Assembly: GCF_000423345.1 (NCBI RefSeq)
Contig: NZ_AUHU01000007.1
Coordinates: forward strand, 62,001 to 126,000
From: Marinimicrobium agarilyticum DSM 16975
Lineage (GTDB): Bacteria; Pseudomonadota; Gammaproteobacteria; Pseudomonadales; Cellvibrionaceae
Direction of reading: 5' to 3'
Length of the DNA stretch: 64,000 bases
The number at the start of each line of letters is the position of its first letter. The first letter of the stretch is position 1. The notes under the pieces were generated by a model that did no database searches, had not been told where the DNA came from, and saw only the letters and a list, made by a program, of their open reading frames with translations. The position numbers were made by a program, and so were the translations under genes. Positions 8,276 to 17,215 of the stretch are shown here, piece by piece.

Positions 8276-9817
8276 TCAATCCAGCAGCATCTCCGCTCCC
8301 GGGCCGAGTGGTAGGCCGAGCCAGAACCACAAAAGCATCAACAGGCTCCAGCTTGCCAGAAACGCCAGGCTGTAAGGCAGCATCATTGACATCATCGTAC
8401 CGAGCCCCAGGTTGGGCCGATACCGTTGGGCAAAGGCCACCACGACTCCGAAGTACGGCATCAGCGGGGTGATGATGTTGGTGCTGCTGTCACCTATGCG
8501 AAACGCCATCTGAGTCGCTTCCGGACTGATGCCCAGCAGAAACAGCATGGGCACGAACACCGGCGCCAGCAGGCCCCACTTGGCCGAAGCGCTGCCGATG
8601 AACAGGTTGATAAACGCCGCCATAAACACAAACACCAGCAACAGCAGGCTCTCCGGCAACGCCAGGCTTTCCAGCCAGCCCGCCCCGGCAACCGCGAGCA
8701 GTGTCCCCAGGTTGCTCCAGGCGAAGTAGTTCACAAACTGAGCGGCGAAGAACATCAGCACAAGGTAGCCCGCCATGGTGGCCATGGTGGTTTCCATGGC
8801 ATCGACCACTTCGGAACTGCGGGCGTAGCGACCGCTGAATCGGCCAAAGAGCCAGCCCGCCACGGCGGCGTAAAAGGCGATCAACACCACCACGCCACGC
8901 ACGGCAGCCGACCCCAGCAAGCCGGGATTGTCGGGGTCTCTGAGCGGGGCGCCTTCCGGCACGGCGGCAAGCACCACCACGGTGATGAACAGCAGGGTCC
9001 AGAGGGCGACCGCCCAGAGGCCGCGAATGTCCTCGGGCGGCATGAAGGTGCCAGCATCCGGCTCTGAAGCCGGGGCGGTGTCTTCCGTTTCCGTCCTCTG
9101 CAAATAGGGTACGACCCAACGCTCCGTCACCAGCGCCCCAACAAGGCTGAGCAGCACCGTGGAGGCCACCGCAAAATAATAGTTACTTTCAATCCCCACG
9201 GTGTAGCCGGGGGAGACGATCCCCGCCGCTTCGGTAGACATTCCCGCCAGGATGGCATCCGCCGGTCCGAGGAGAAGATTGGCGCTGTAGCCGGCCGACA
9301 CCCCAGCGAAGGCAGCGGCAATGCCCGCCAACGGCGGTCGCCCCGCCACGGAAAAAAGCACGCCGGCCAGGGGAATCAGCACGACATAGCCGGCGTCCAT
9401 GGCCAGATTGGAGAGGATGCCGGCAAACACCACCACCCAAGTCATCAGCCATCGGGGCGCGCCGCGTACCAGCCGCTCCAGCAGCACCCGAAGCAGGCCG
9501 GAGTGCTCCGCGATACCCAGGCCCAGCATTGCCACCAACACGGTACCCACCGGGGCGAAGCTGACGAAATTCTCAACAGTATGGGTCAAAATCCAACGCA
9601 ACCCTTCAGCACTGAGCAAACTGCGGGCTACTACGACCTGAGCCTGGCCCGGCACCCGCGTTTCCGCACCCAGAGCCGCGACCAGCGCGGACACCACCAT
9701 CATTGCCACGCAGAGCCAGAAAAACAGCAGCGCCGGAGTCGGCAACCGATTTCCCCAGCGAGCAATGCTCGACAGTAGGCCGTCCTCCGTTGTCGGTGTT
9801 TGGTGTTCTTTGTTCAT
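8276..9817 (-). CDS. AbgT family transporter (p-aminobenzoyl-glutamate type)
   Basis: A 513-residue polytopic membrane protein with roughly 11-13 predicted helices. It has the AbgT pattern: [12 protein letters not shown] near the N-terminus, [42 protein letters not shown] and, near the end, [14 protein letters not shown]. coli AbgT imports p-aminobenzoyl-glutamate, while other members export sulfonamides, so substrate and direction are open here. The ATG at 9817 has AAGGGA upstream; an in-frame start at 9862 is less likely. It is divergent from tpx. Confidence 0.93.
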   Translation of the reverse strand: MNKEHQTPTTEDGLLSSIARWGNRLPTPALLFFWLCVAMMVVSALVAALGAETRVPGQAQVVVARSLLSAEGLRWILTHTVENFVSFAPVGTVLVAMLGLGIAEHSGLLRVLLERLVRGAPRWLMTWVVVFAGILSNLAMDAGYVVLIPLAGVLFSVAGRPPLAGIAAAFAGVSAGYSANLLLGPADAILAGMSTEAAGIVSPGYTVGIESNYYFAVASTVLLSLVGALVTERWVVPYLQRTETEDTAPASEPDAGTFMPPEDIRGLWAVALWTLLFITVVVLAAVPEGAPLRDPDNPGLLGSAAVRGVVVLIAFYAAVAGWLFGRFSGRYARSSEVVDAMETTMATMAGYLVLMFFAAQFVNYFAWSNLGTLLAVAGAGWLESLALPESLLLLVFVFMAAFINLFIGSASAKWGLLAPVFVPMLFLLGISPEATQMAFRIGDSSTNIITPLMPYFGVVVAFAQRYRPNLGLGTMMSMMLPYSLAFLASWSLLMLLWFWLGLPLGPGAEMLLD

Positions 9818-9972
9818 GGGTATTCCCTTGTGGATCACGATTACGGGTGGTTCGCGTATCAAGTAAAGAAACTATAACGCCACTTGCAATATGCTCGACT
9901 CAGCGTTGTAATGCCTATCTCGCGGTCTGTCCAGCAGCCCGTGTTTTTCTCACCATTCAGCAGGAGCACAGC

Positions 9973-10473
9973 ATGGCAACTGTTACATTGAAAGGTAACC
10001 CGTTTAAAACCAGTGGCGAGCTGCCCGCCAAGGGAAATAAGGCCCCGGAATTCACCCTGGTAAAAACCGATCTGTCGGAAGTCAGCCTGAGCGACTTCAA
10101 AGGCCAGCGTGTAGTGCTGAACATCTTCCCCAGTGTCGACACTCCCACTTGTGCTCAGTCGGTGCGCGCCTTCAATGAAAAGGCCAGTTCACTGGAAAAC
10201 ACCGTGGTTCTGTGTGTCTCGCAGGACCTGCCTTTTGCCCTCGCCCGCTTTTGCGGCGCCGAAGGCCTGGACCAGGTCATTCCCGCTTCCGCCTTCCGCT
10301 CCAGTTTCTCAGAGGATTACGGCGTACGCATGGCCGAAGGGCCCCTGACCGGCCTGAACGCCCGTTCAGTGGTCATTGTTGACGAACAAGGCCAAGTCAT
10401 TTACACCCAACTGGTTGGCGAAGTCGCCGATGAACCGGACTACGACGCCGCCATGAGTGCATTGGGCGCCTAG
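9973..10473 (+). CDS. tpx: Thiol peroxidase (lipid hydroperoxide peroxidase)
   Basis: Tpx reduces organic and lipid hydroperoxides in the periplasm or cytoplasm using thioredoxin. The 166-residue product carries the peroxidatic C60 in SVDTPTC and the resolving C94 in ARFCGAEG, at the spacing of E. coli Tpx. The C-terminal [16 protein letters not shown] segment is typical. The ATG at 9973 follows AGGAG. A strong bidirectional-type terminator follows 21 nt after the stop. Confidence 0.97.
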   Translation: MATVTLKGNPFKTSGELPAKGNKAPEFTLVKTDLSEVSLSDFKGQRVVLNIFPSVDTPTCAQSVRAFNEKASSLENTVVLCVSQDLPFALARFCGAEGLDQVIPASAFRSSFSEDYGVRMAEGPLTGLNARSVVIVDEQGQVIYTQLVGEVADEPDYDAAMSALGA

Positions 10474-10494
10474 ACTCCACCAGGGTGAACCACA

Positions 10495-10528
10495 AAAAAG
10501 CCAGCCTCTACGCTAAGGCTGGCTTTTT
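10495..10528. terminator. Intrinsic terminator between tpx and the MHYT gene
   Basis: A 12-bp stem (AAAAAGCCAGCC with GGCTGGCTTTTT) around a 10-nt loop. A-runs on one side and T-runs on the other allow it to work for both converging genes. Confidence 0.9.
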
Positions 10529-10583
10529 ACGTTCGGTCGTCTCGACAACGCCACCGTCCCTTCCCTGGACGGCTGCGCTAACC

Positions 10584-11837
10584 CTACGCCACTTCGGCGG
10601 CGGTTTTGCGCCCGCGCAAGCCCACGCCCTCAGAGGAGCGCCCTTCAGGCTTGATCCACTCGCGAATTTTTTGGGCCCCCTGAATCAAACCGCGGCTATT
10701 ACTCGCTGAGGACGGGAACTGACTGGCACCCCAGCCCCACAGGTAGCGGACCCCGGACGCGGGAAGGGCCGCTGACAGTTGGGCAATCCGTCGCTTAAGC
10801 GTCGCTACCCGCACGGAGGGGTGCAACACCATAAAGCTGTCAGTGCCATAGCGAACCACGTGCTCGGCGTTGTTGAACACCGCTTGCAGTTGCTGCGCAA
10901 AGGTTCGCAGGTCTTTGTCATCCATCAGCTCCACCTCGAAGTAAAGCAGCATGAAAGGCGACGGCTGAGCCCCCTGCTCATCCACCCGCAAACGGTTAAG
11001 CAGGCGTTGATCCATGAAACTCCGGTTCCCCAAGCCGGTAACGGTGTCGTAAAACGCGGCCTGATGAGCCTGTTCCTGGGCCGCCGTTTGAGCGTCCCGG
11101 GCCCGCTCACGCGTTTTAAGATCGCTGTAGGCCACATAAATTGCCAGCAATAAAAGCGCACTCGAGACAATCGCTGTCGGCACACCCATCCAGTCCCCTT
11201 GAAGCCCATTGGAGACAGCCATCGAGGCGCCCATGGGGTAAACCGCCCCCACCATTCCCGAGTAGTGCATACCGCAAATGGCGGCACCCATAACCAACGC
11301 CGCCAGCGCCTTGACCCATGGCGCCTGCTGGGCGGAAACGGTGCGAATCCAGCGGCAAATCACCAGGGCAGCGCCAGAGGCCCCCACGGCAATCACGCCT
11401 GAAATCGTGACCCATACCGGGTCGTATTGGATGGCGGGCTGCATTTGCATGGCATACATGCCGAGATAATGCATGGAGAAGATCCCCATCCCCATAATCA
11501 GCGACGCCAACACAACCCCCGGCGGCGTGACCCGCGGCAGGGTGATTACGTGCAACGCCAAACCGGAAGCAAACAGCGCGGGTAACCAGGACAACACCGT
11601 CAGGCCCGCACTGAACGACATTGTCATCTCCATCGGCATTTCATAGGCACTCATTCCGACGAAATGCATGGACCAGATACCGGTGCCCAGACACAGCGCC
11701 CCGGCAATCAGCCAGGTGCGCCGCTTGGCCCCGTCGAGATGAAAGACCCGAGAGCCGAAGTAGATGGCTGTATAGGAGGCAATAACCGCCACACAGTAGG
11801 AGGCGATTACCAGAATCGCATTGTAAGAGCCCGTCAT
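10584..11837 (-). CDS. MHYT-domain membrane sensor with degenerate GGDEF domain
   Basis: The 417-residue protein has an N-terminal seven-helix MHYT sensor with three repeats of the signature at about residues 57, 122 and 190 (SMHFVGMSAY, SMHYLGMYAM, GMHYSGM). MHYT domains are proposed to bind copper and sense a diatomic gas. A linker helix leads to a GGDEF-like domain beginning with DTVTGLGNR. The catalytic loop reads GTDSF (331-335) instead of GGDEF, so cyclase activity is very unlikely and no EAL domain follows. It may act as a GTP-binding regulator or interaction domain. ATG 11837 follows GGGGA; a start at 11864 is possible. Confidence 0.88.
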   Translation of the reverse strand: MTGSYNAILVIASYCVAVIASYTAIYFGSRVFHLDGAKRRTWLIAGALCLGTGIWSMHFVGMSAYEMPMEMTMSFSAGLTVLSWLPALFASGLALHVITLPRVTPPGVVLASLIMGMGIFSMHYLGMYAMQMQPAIQYDPVWVTISGVIAVGASGAALVICRWIRTVSAQQAPWVKALAALVMGAAICGMHYSGMVGAVYPMGASMAVSNGLQGDWMGVPTAIVSSALLLLAIYVAYSDLKTRERARDAQTAAQEQAHQAAFYDTVTGLGNRSFMDQRLLNRLRVDEQGAQPSPFMLLYFEVELMDDKDLRTFAQQLQAVFNNAEHVVRYGTDSFMVLHPSVRVATLKRRIAQLSAALPASGVRYLWGWGASQFPSSASNSRGLIQGAQKIREWIKPEGRSSEGVGLRGRKTAAEVA

Positions 11838-11927
11838 AGAGAGTCCCCGCCGGAAATAGCGCAATCAGAATGGTTGGCAACCAGACGATTTACGCGACAC
11901 CTCCTCAAACGGATCACTATTGACGGC

Positions 11928-12848
11928 TCATCCCGACACGCGTCGCACCCCTTTAAGATTGTGCAGGCAATGATCCCGGGCGAGTTTGAGAAAATCCTGC
12001 ATATAGGGGGCCTCAAGCTGGGTTTCCCGCACCGCCGCGTAGAGAATCGGCCACACCCCCCGGACCCCCGCCGAGCGTACTGTCAGCAGCGATTGATCAA
12101 CATACTCGGCCAAGACCCAGTTGGGTAGCGCGGTTACGCCCCGCCCACTGGCCACCAGCTGGACCATCATCATCGTCAGCTCGGTCGTGCGCACAGCCGC
12201 GGGCTCAACTCCAGCCGCCTCGAGAAACTGCTTGAATACATCGAGCCGACCGCGCTCGACCGGATAGGTAATCAGGGTTTGGTCCAGCAGGTCCTCCGCC
12301 TCCAGATAGGGACGTTCGGCCAGGGGGTGATTTTTGGCCAGGGCGAACTGCATTTCGTAGGCGAACAGCGGCACATACTCAACGCCGCGAATCAGCTGTG
12401 GGTCCGCAGTGACGACGAGATCAATATCTCCCTGAATCAGCGCCGGCAGGGGTTCGAAGGTAAACCCGCTGGAGAAATCCAACTCAATCGCCGGCCACTG
12501 GTTGCGGTAGACCTCGACTGTCGGCATCAGCCAATTGAAGCAACTATGGCATTCGATGGCCATGTTCAGCCGCCCGGCCTCGCCGTGCAGGAGTTTGTGA
12601 ATGTCCCGCTCCGCCTCATCCAGCCGTGGCAGAACGTCATCGGCCAAAGCCAGCAGACGTTTCCCGGCCGCGGTAAAGCGAAGCGGCCGGCTTTTTCGGG
12701 TGAACAGCTCACCCCCCAACCGACTCTCCAGGTCTTTCAACTGATGGGAGAGTGCCGACTGGGTCAAATGCACTCGCTCGGCCGCTTCGACCAAGGAGCC
12801 GGTTTCCCGCAAAGCCACCAGTGTTTTCAAATGACGAATATCCAGCAT
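11928..12848 (-). CDS. metR: LysR-type regulator MetR
   Basis: A 306-residue LysR-family protein with an N-terminal winged helix-turn-helix (residues 1-62, VHLTQSALSHQLKDLESRLG) and a periplasmic-binding-protein-like effector domain. Similarity to MetR, including IECHSCFNWLMP, and its position divergent from metE with 155 bp between make MetR the clear call. MetR activates metE and other methionine genes, with homocysteine as coregulator. The shared spacer should carry its operators. Confidence 0.95.
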   Translation of the reverse strand: MLDIRHLKTLVALRETGSLVEAAERVHLTQSALSHQLKDLESRLGGELFTRKSRPLRFTAAGKRLLALADDVLPRLDEAERDIHKLLHGEAGRLNMAIECHSCFNWLMPTVEVYRNQWPAIELDFSSGFTFEPLPALIQGDIDLVVTADPQLIRGVEYVPLFAYEMQFALAKNHPLAERPYLEAEDLLDQTLITYPVERGRLDVFKQFLEAAGVEPAAVRTTELTMMMVQLVASGRGVTALPNWVLAEYVDQSLLTVRSAGVRGVWPILYAAVRETQLEAPYMQDFLKLARDHCLHNLKGVRRVSG

Positions 12849-12913
12849 ACAGCGACACCTCTAATGAAAAGCGACTCTCTTGTCATCGCCAATCATTAAT
12901 ATTTTTCATGGTT

Positions 12914-12933
12914 AAACTGAAAAAACTCAGTTT
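12914..12933. promoter_or_regulatory. Inverted repeat in the metR-metE spacer, candidate operator
   Basis: AAACTGA and TCAGTTT form a perfect 7-bp inverted repeat separated by 6 nt, with CATG-type symmetry further out. It lies 70 bp upstream of metE and 65 bp upstream of metR. The published MetR consensus is TGAA-N5-TTCA, which I do not find in perfect form, so this is a candidate only. Confidence 0.35.
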
Positions 12934-13003
12934 GATTCATGTTACCACTTTGCCGAGAATACTGACCATCCTCAATCACATCATTTAGCGCAAAGGTGAC
13001 AGC

Positions 13004-15397
13004 ATGAGCCACATTCAAACGCACAATCTGGGGTTTCCCCGCATCGGTGCCCAGCGCGAACTCAAACGAGCCGTAGAGGCCTACTGGCGGGGAGACCTGC
13101 CCCTGAGCGAACTGGAAGAGGCGGGACGGGAGCTGCGTCAGCGCCACTGGCAACAGCAGGCCGACGCCGGCCTGGACTGGATTCCCACCGGGGACTTCGC
13201 CTGGTACGACCAGGTGCTGACCTTGTCTGCAACTCTGGGCAATGTGCCCGTCCGGCACCGCCCCGGGGCAGCCGCGGCCAATGAAGCGAGTGAACCGCAC
13301 GACGGCGGCAACTGCTGCCAGCCGGAGGACGAGGCTCTGCCCGAGGCCCCGGCCGGCCCCTGCTCCGACGTCGACCTGGACACCCTGTTTCGTATGGCCC
13401 GTGGCCGTGCCCCCACGGGCGCCACGGCAAGCGCCAGCGAAATGACCAAATGGTTCGATACCAACTACCACTATCTGGTGCCCGAATTTCACCCGGAACA
13501 GACTTTTGAGCTTTGCTATCGCCAGATCATTGATGAAACCCGAGAGGCGATCGAACTGGGATACAAAGCCAAACCCGTTATTCTGGGCCCGCTCAGTTAT
13601 CTGTGGCTGGGTAAAGAAAAGGCGGCCGGCTTCGACCGTCTGAGCCTGTTGCACAACCTGATCCCCGCCTACCAGGCTCTGCTGGATGCCCTGGCGCACG
13701 CGGGGGCCGAGTGGGTTCAGATTGACGAACCGATTCTGGTGCTGGATCTACCGGGGGAGTGGCAACAGGCGTTCGAGGCCTGTTACCACCAACTGCAGAC
13801 GCGCTCGCCGAAGCTCTTGTTGGCCACCTATTTTGGCGGCCTGGGGGACAACCTCTCCACGGCCATCAACCTGCCGGTGGCCGGACTGCATATCGACGCG
13901 GTGCGCGCGCCGGAGCAGCTAGTGACCGTGGTGGACCGCCTGCCCACGCACAAGATTCTGTCCATCGGACAAATCAACGGACGCAACATCTGGCGCAACG
14001 ATCTGCAGGCCTCGGTGGAAACCCTTCGCGGCTTGGCCAGGCGACTGGGCGAGCGGCTGTGGCTGGCCCCGTCATGCTCCCTGCTCCACGTCCCCGTTGA
14101 CCTCAAACGCGAGGCGAAACTGGACGAGGAGCTCAAAAGCTGGTTGGCCTTTGCCCAGCAAAAGGTGGACGAGGTGGTGATTCTGGCCGACCTTTTGGGC
14201 GAATCGCCGAGCGAACGGGCCGAGTCCGCGTTGAGCGCGAGCGATGCGGCGGTCCATTCACGCAAAACGTCAAGGCGCATTCACAACGACGCTGTGCAGG
14301 GTCGCCTGAAAGCCATCACCCCGGCTGACAGCCAGCGCCACAGTCCGTTTGCGAAACGCATCCAGGCGCAACAGGCTTTATTGCAGTTGCCCCTGTTTCC
14401 GACCACAACGATCGGCTCCTTTCCCCAGACCACGGAAATTCGCCAGAACCGTCGCGCCTTCAAGCTGGGCCAGCTGTCCGAGGTGGAGTACCAGAGCCGT
14501 ATCCGCCAGGAAATCGCGGACTGTATTGCCAAGCAGGAACAACTGGGACTGGATGTACTGGTTCACGGCGAGGCCGAACGCAATGACATGGTGGAGTACT
14601 TCGGCGAGCAGTTGGAAGGCTATGCCTTTACCCAGTTCGGCTGGGTACAGAGCTACGGCTCGCGCTGCGTGAAGCCGCCCATCATCTACGGAGACGTCTC
14701 CCGCCCCGGCCCCATGACGGTGGCGTGGGCTCGCTACGCCCAGTCTCTGAGCCGCAAACCGGTCAAAGGCATGCTCACCGGCCCGATCACGATGCTGTTC
14801 TGGTCATTTGTCCGGGACGATCAACCTCGCGCCACTACCGCCCGGCAGATCGCCCTGGCACTGCGGGATGAGGTAGTGGATCTGGAGTCGGCGGGGATTC
14901 GCATCATTCAGATTGACGAGCCGGCGCTTCGCGAAGGCCTGCCCCTGCGGCAGAAGGAATGGCAACCCTACCTCGACTGGGCCGTGGAGGCGTTCCGCCT
15001 GAGCGCCAGCGGGGTAAGCGATGAGACTCAGATTCACACGCATATGTGCTACTCGGAATTCAACGACATCATCGACGCCATCGCCGCGCTGGATGCGGAC
15101 GTGATCACCATTGAAACATCGCGGTCTCAGGGGGAGTTACTGGAGGCGTTTGAGCGGTTCGACTACCCGAACGACATTGGCCCGGGGGTCTACGACATTC
15201 ACTCGCCCAACGTGCCACCCACCGAAACCATGGCAAAAGTGATCGAGCGCGCCGCTCAGCACCTGCCCAAGGAAAGGTTGTGGGTGAACCCGGACTGTGG
15301 GCTCAAGACCCGCGGCTGGCCGGAAACCGAAGCCGCGCTGGTGGGAATGGTGGCGGCCGCCAAACGGCTGCGCAAGCGTTTGAGTGAGGCCGCCTGA
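13004..15397 (+). CDS. metE: Cobalamin-independent methionine synthase
   Basis: MetE transfers the methyl group of 5-methyltetrahydropteroyltri-glutamate to homocysteine without cobalamin. The 797-residue protein has both barrel halves; the zinc ligands H680 and C682 ([11 protein letters not shown]) and C765 ([11 protein letters not shown]) are present, as is [15 protein letters not shown]. It is about 40 residues longer than E. coli MetE. The extra residues lie near 86-122, between [10 protein letters not shown] and the conserved [16 protein letters not shown], and include a CCQPEDEA stretch. The zinc-site numbering is shifted by the same amount, so the insertion accounts for the length. AAAGGTGAC precedes the ATG. 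Regulated by divergent metR. Confidence 0.97.
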   Translation: MSHIQTHNLGFPRIGAQRELKRAVEAYWRGDLPLSELEEAGRELRQRHWQQQADAGLDWIPTGDFAWYDQVLTLSATLGNVPVRHRPGAAAANEASEPHDGGNCCQPEDEALPEAPAGPCSDVDLDTLFRMARGRAPTGATASASEMTKWFDTNYHYLVPEFHPEQTFELCYRQIIDETREAIELGYKAKPVILGPLSYLWLGKEKAAGFDRLSLLHNLIPAYQALLDALAHAGAEWVQIDEPILVLDLPGEWQQAFEACYHQLQTRSPKLLLATYFGGLGDNLSTAINLPVAGLHIDAVRAPEQLVTVVDRLPTHKILSIGQINGRNIWRNDLQASVETLRGLARRLGERLWLAPSCSLLHVPVDLKREAKLDEELKSWLAFAQQKVDEVVILADLLGESPSERAESALSASDAAVHSRKTSRRIHNDAVQGRLKAITPADSQRHSPFAKRIQAQQALLQLPLFPTTTIGSFPQTTEIRQNRRAFKLGQLSEVEYQSRIRQEIADCIAKQEQLGLDVLVHGEAERNDMVEYFGEQLEGYAFTQFGWVQSYGSRCVKPPIIYGDVSRPGPMTVAWARYAQSLSRKPVKGMLTGPITMLFWSFVRDDQPRATTARQIALALRDEVVDLESAGIRIIQIDEPALREGLPLRQKEWQPYLDWAVEAFRLSASGVSDETQIHTHMCYSEFNDIIDAIAALDADVITIETSRSQGELLEAFERFDYPNDIGPGVYDIHSPNVPPTETMAKVIERAAQHLPKERLWVNPDCGLKTRGWPETEAALVGMVAAAKRLRKRLSEAA

Positions 15398-15417
15398 TAG
15401 CGACGGCCCCACAGCCA

Positions 15418-15837
15418 TCAGGCTCGCCGACGGGTCTGATGGCGGCTGCGAGTGTCCACCCTACCGGCGAGCAGGTCATACAGCCCTTCCCGGGAGCTGT
15501 GTCCAACCGGCTCGGAACGCAAGGCCATTGGTGAACGGCCGACCCATTCGGCGCGCCAGCGCCAGAACTCCGGGTCCTCCGGGTCGCCTCTGAGCTCAAT
15601 AATGGCGAGCCTTGAGGGGTCCAATGGCAAACGCTCCATCAACTGCACCAGGAAGGGCTCGGCGTTTTTGCCAAAAAAGCTGGAAGCCTGTTGTTTCGGC
15701 GCACAGACAAAGAGCGTGTCGCGCTTTTCGCCTTGCAGGAATTTGACACCAAGGGTGACTGGCTGGCCCAGACGATTGGTCAGAGACAGTGGTTCAACAG
15801 CGGGATGGGGCATAGCGTACAACATTCCAGGAGGCAT
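15418..15837 (-). CDS. Small protein of unknown function
   Basis: A 139-residue reading frame convergent with metE. It has an alpha/beta-looking segment (TLGVKFLQGEKRDTLFVCAP) and a very basic C-terminus (RSRHQTRRR). I do not recognise a family and see no catalytic motif, signal peptide or membrane helix. Starts at 15837, 15825 and 15813 are all possible, and none has a good ribosome binding site. A stem-loop (GCCATCAG/CTGATGGC, 15414-15443) overlaps its 3' end and could terminate metE. Coding status is probable because the frame is long, intact and fills the gap. Confidence 0.5.
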   Translation of the reverse strand: MPPGMLYAMPHPAVEPLSLTNRLGQPVTLGVKFLQGEKRDTLFVCAPKQQASSFFGKNAEPFLVQLMERLPLDPSRLAIIELRGDPEDPEFWRWRAEWVGRSPMALRSEPVGHSSREGLYDLLAGRVDTRSRHQTRRRA

Positions 15838-15952
15838 TGGCCTCGGCAACCAGTAATGGCCGCGCAGTGTACCCATCCGCTTCGAAGTTACAAGTGAAAA
15901 TTGCGTGAAAGTTGATCAAAAACAATCGGGGACCGGTTACAGCCTCACCCAC

Positions 15953-16888
15953 TCAACAGGGGGCCGTCTCCTTCACGCCGGAGCGAACCACCCGATTGTG
16001 GCCATGGGTTTTGGCATAATAAAGCGCGCGGTCAGCCGAGGCGATCAGGCTTTCGAGATCCTGCCCGGGGTCGCTCGCCACACCGGCACTTAACGTCAAC
16101 ACCCCCAGCGGGCTGGGCGCGTGCTCAATGTGCAGATTCTGGACAGCTTCTCTCGCCCGGTTGGCCCCTTGCCATGCCCCCTCCAGATCCGTATCCAGCA
16201 TCAGCAACAACAGCTCTTCACCGCCGTAACGGTAGAGAGAGTCGTGCTGGCGCAAATGCAGCTTGATAGCGCCACTGACGCGCTGAAGCGCGCGATCGCC
16301 CGCCAGGTGGCCGTAGTAGTCGTTGTACTTTTTGAACCAGTCCAGGTCCAGGAGTGCAAGCGCGTACTGGCGCCCCGGCTGGTGGCGAAGGGTCTCCAGA
16401 TCCCTCTCCATGGCCCGTCGGTTGCCAATGCCCAGGAGCGAGTCCTGGAGGGATTCCATTTTCAGGGTCCGGTTGGCGCTGATCAGCTCGGACTGACGCT
16501 CGAGCACCTGGATATAGGCCTGAGTCATATCCGTCTGGGTGATCATGCCCACCAGAGCGTTATCTTCGCCGAGGACCGGAATCTGTCGCTGCTCGCTTTC
16601 ACGGGCGAGCTTCAAGGCATCAAGCAGGGAGGCTTTGGCGGAAACACAGCGCGGATTGGGGCTCATGACGCTTCCCGCGCACACCTGAGACAGCGCATCG
16701 GCTTCCAGCATTCGGGCAAGAACGGACACCAGGTCGCGCTCGGTGATCAACCCCACCACCTCCCGCTCCTGCAGCACCACGGCGCAAGAGTGCCGGTTCC
16801 GCTGCATGAGCGCCAGCACCTCACAAAGCCCCTGCTCGGGCGCCACAAAGGTGCCCACGGGCGTCATTAATTCTTGCACGGTAATCAT
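15953..16888 (-). CDS. CBS-domain diguanylate cyclase
   Basis: A 311-residue cytoplasmic protein: two CBS motifs (residues 1-60 and 70-128, with VVGLITERDLV and LVGMITQTDM), a short helix and a GGDEF domain. The active-site loop is GGEEL (222-226), compatible with cyclase activity. An inhibitory I-site RQHD (213-216) sits exactly five residues upstream. CBS pairs usually bind adenine nucleotides or SAM, so the predicted role is c-di-GMP synthesis tuned by a nucleotide signal. The start has alternatives only further upstream; this one aligns with the first CBS strand. Confidence 0.92.
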   Translation of the reverse strand: MITVQELMTPVGTFVAPEQGLCEVLALMQRNRHSCAVVLQEREVVGLITERDLVSVLARMLEADALSQVCAGSVMSPNPRCVSAKASLLDALKLARESEQRQIPVLGEDNALVGMITQTDMTQAYIQVLERQSELISANRTLKMESLQDSLLGIGNRRAMERDLETLRHQPGRQYALALLDLDWFKKYNDYYGHLAGDRALQRVSGAIKLHLRQHDSLYRYGGEELLLLMLDTDLEGAWQGANRAREAVQNLHIEHAPSPLGVLTLSAGVASDPGQDLESLIASADRALYYAKTHGHNRVVRSGVKETAPC

Positions 16889-17215
16889 CAGGGACTCCGC
16901 TTGCGAACCCGGCCTACCCCCACTCGCTCTCCACCGCCTTCACGAGAGAGCGCCAAAGACCGGGCATCATAGCACAGATGGCGTCGAATTCATCTGCATA
17001 TTGTCGGTTTTCTGTCGGCTCCACCAAACCAACACCCGAAGGCCTCGTCAGTTCTGCCCCCTCCACTTCAAGGACGCCCACAAAAAAGTTCCCTCGGTAC
17101 GGATTTTATCGGCCAAATCCCGGTCCAACCGCCGGACACAGGCGCCAGCATTTGACACGGCGGCCCCAGGCGCCGAGAATCGCGGGCTTCCTTAAAATCT
17201 CAGGTACACAAAGGC
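16889..17215. promoter_or_regulatory. Spacer between divergent genes with a candidate promoter for the FG-GAP lipoprotein
   Basis: The 327-bp gap separates two divergent genes. The only signal I can support is TTGACA at 17152-17157, then 17 nt, then GAGAAT at 17175-17180, a plausible sigma-70 promoter ending about 35 bp before the lipoprotein start. GGCGCC occurs twice nearby. Nothing else is evident. Confidence 0.4.

Noticed and set aside
12849-13003. SAM or cobalamin riboswitch upstream of metE
   Set aside because: The leader is too short and lacks the conserved boxes; control by MetR explains the arrangement.
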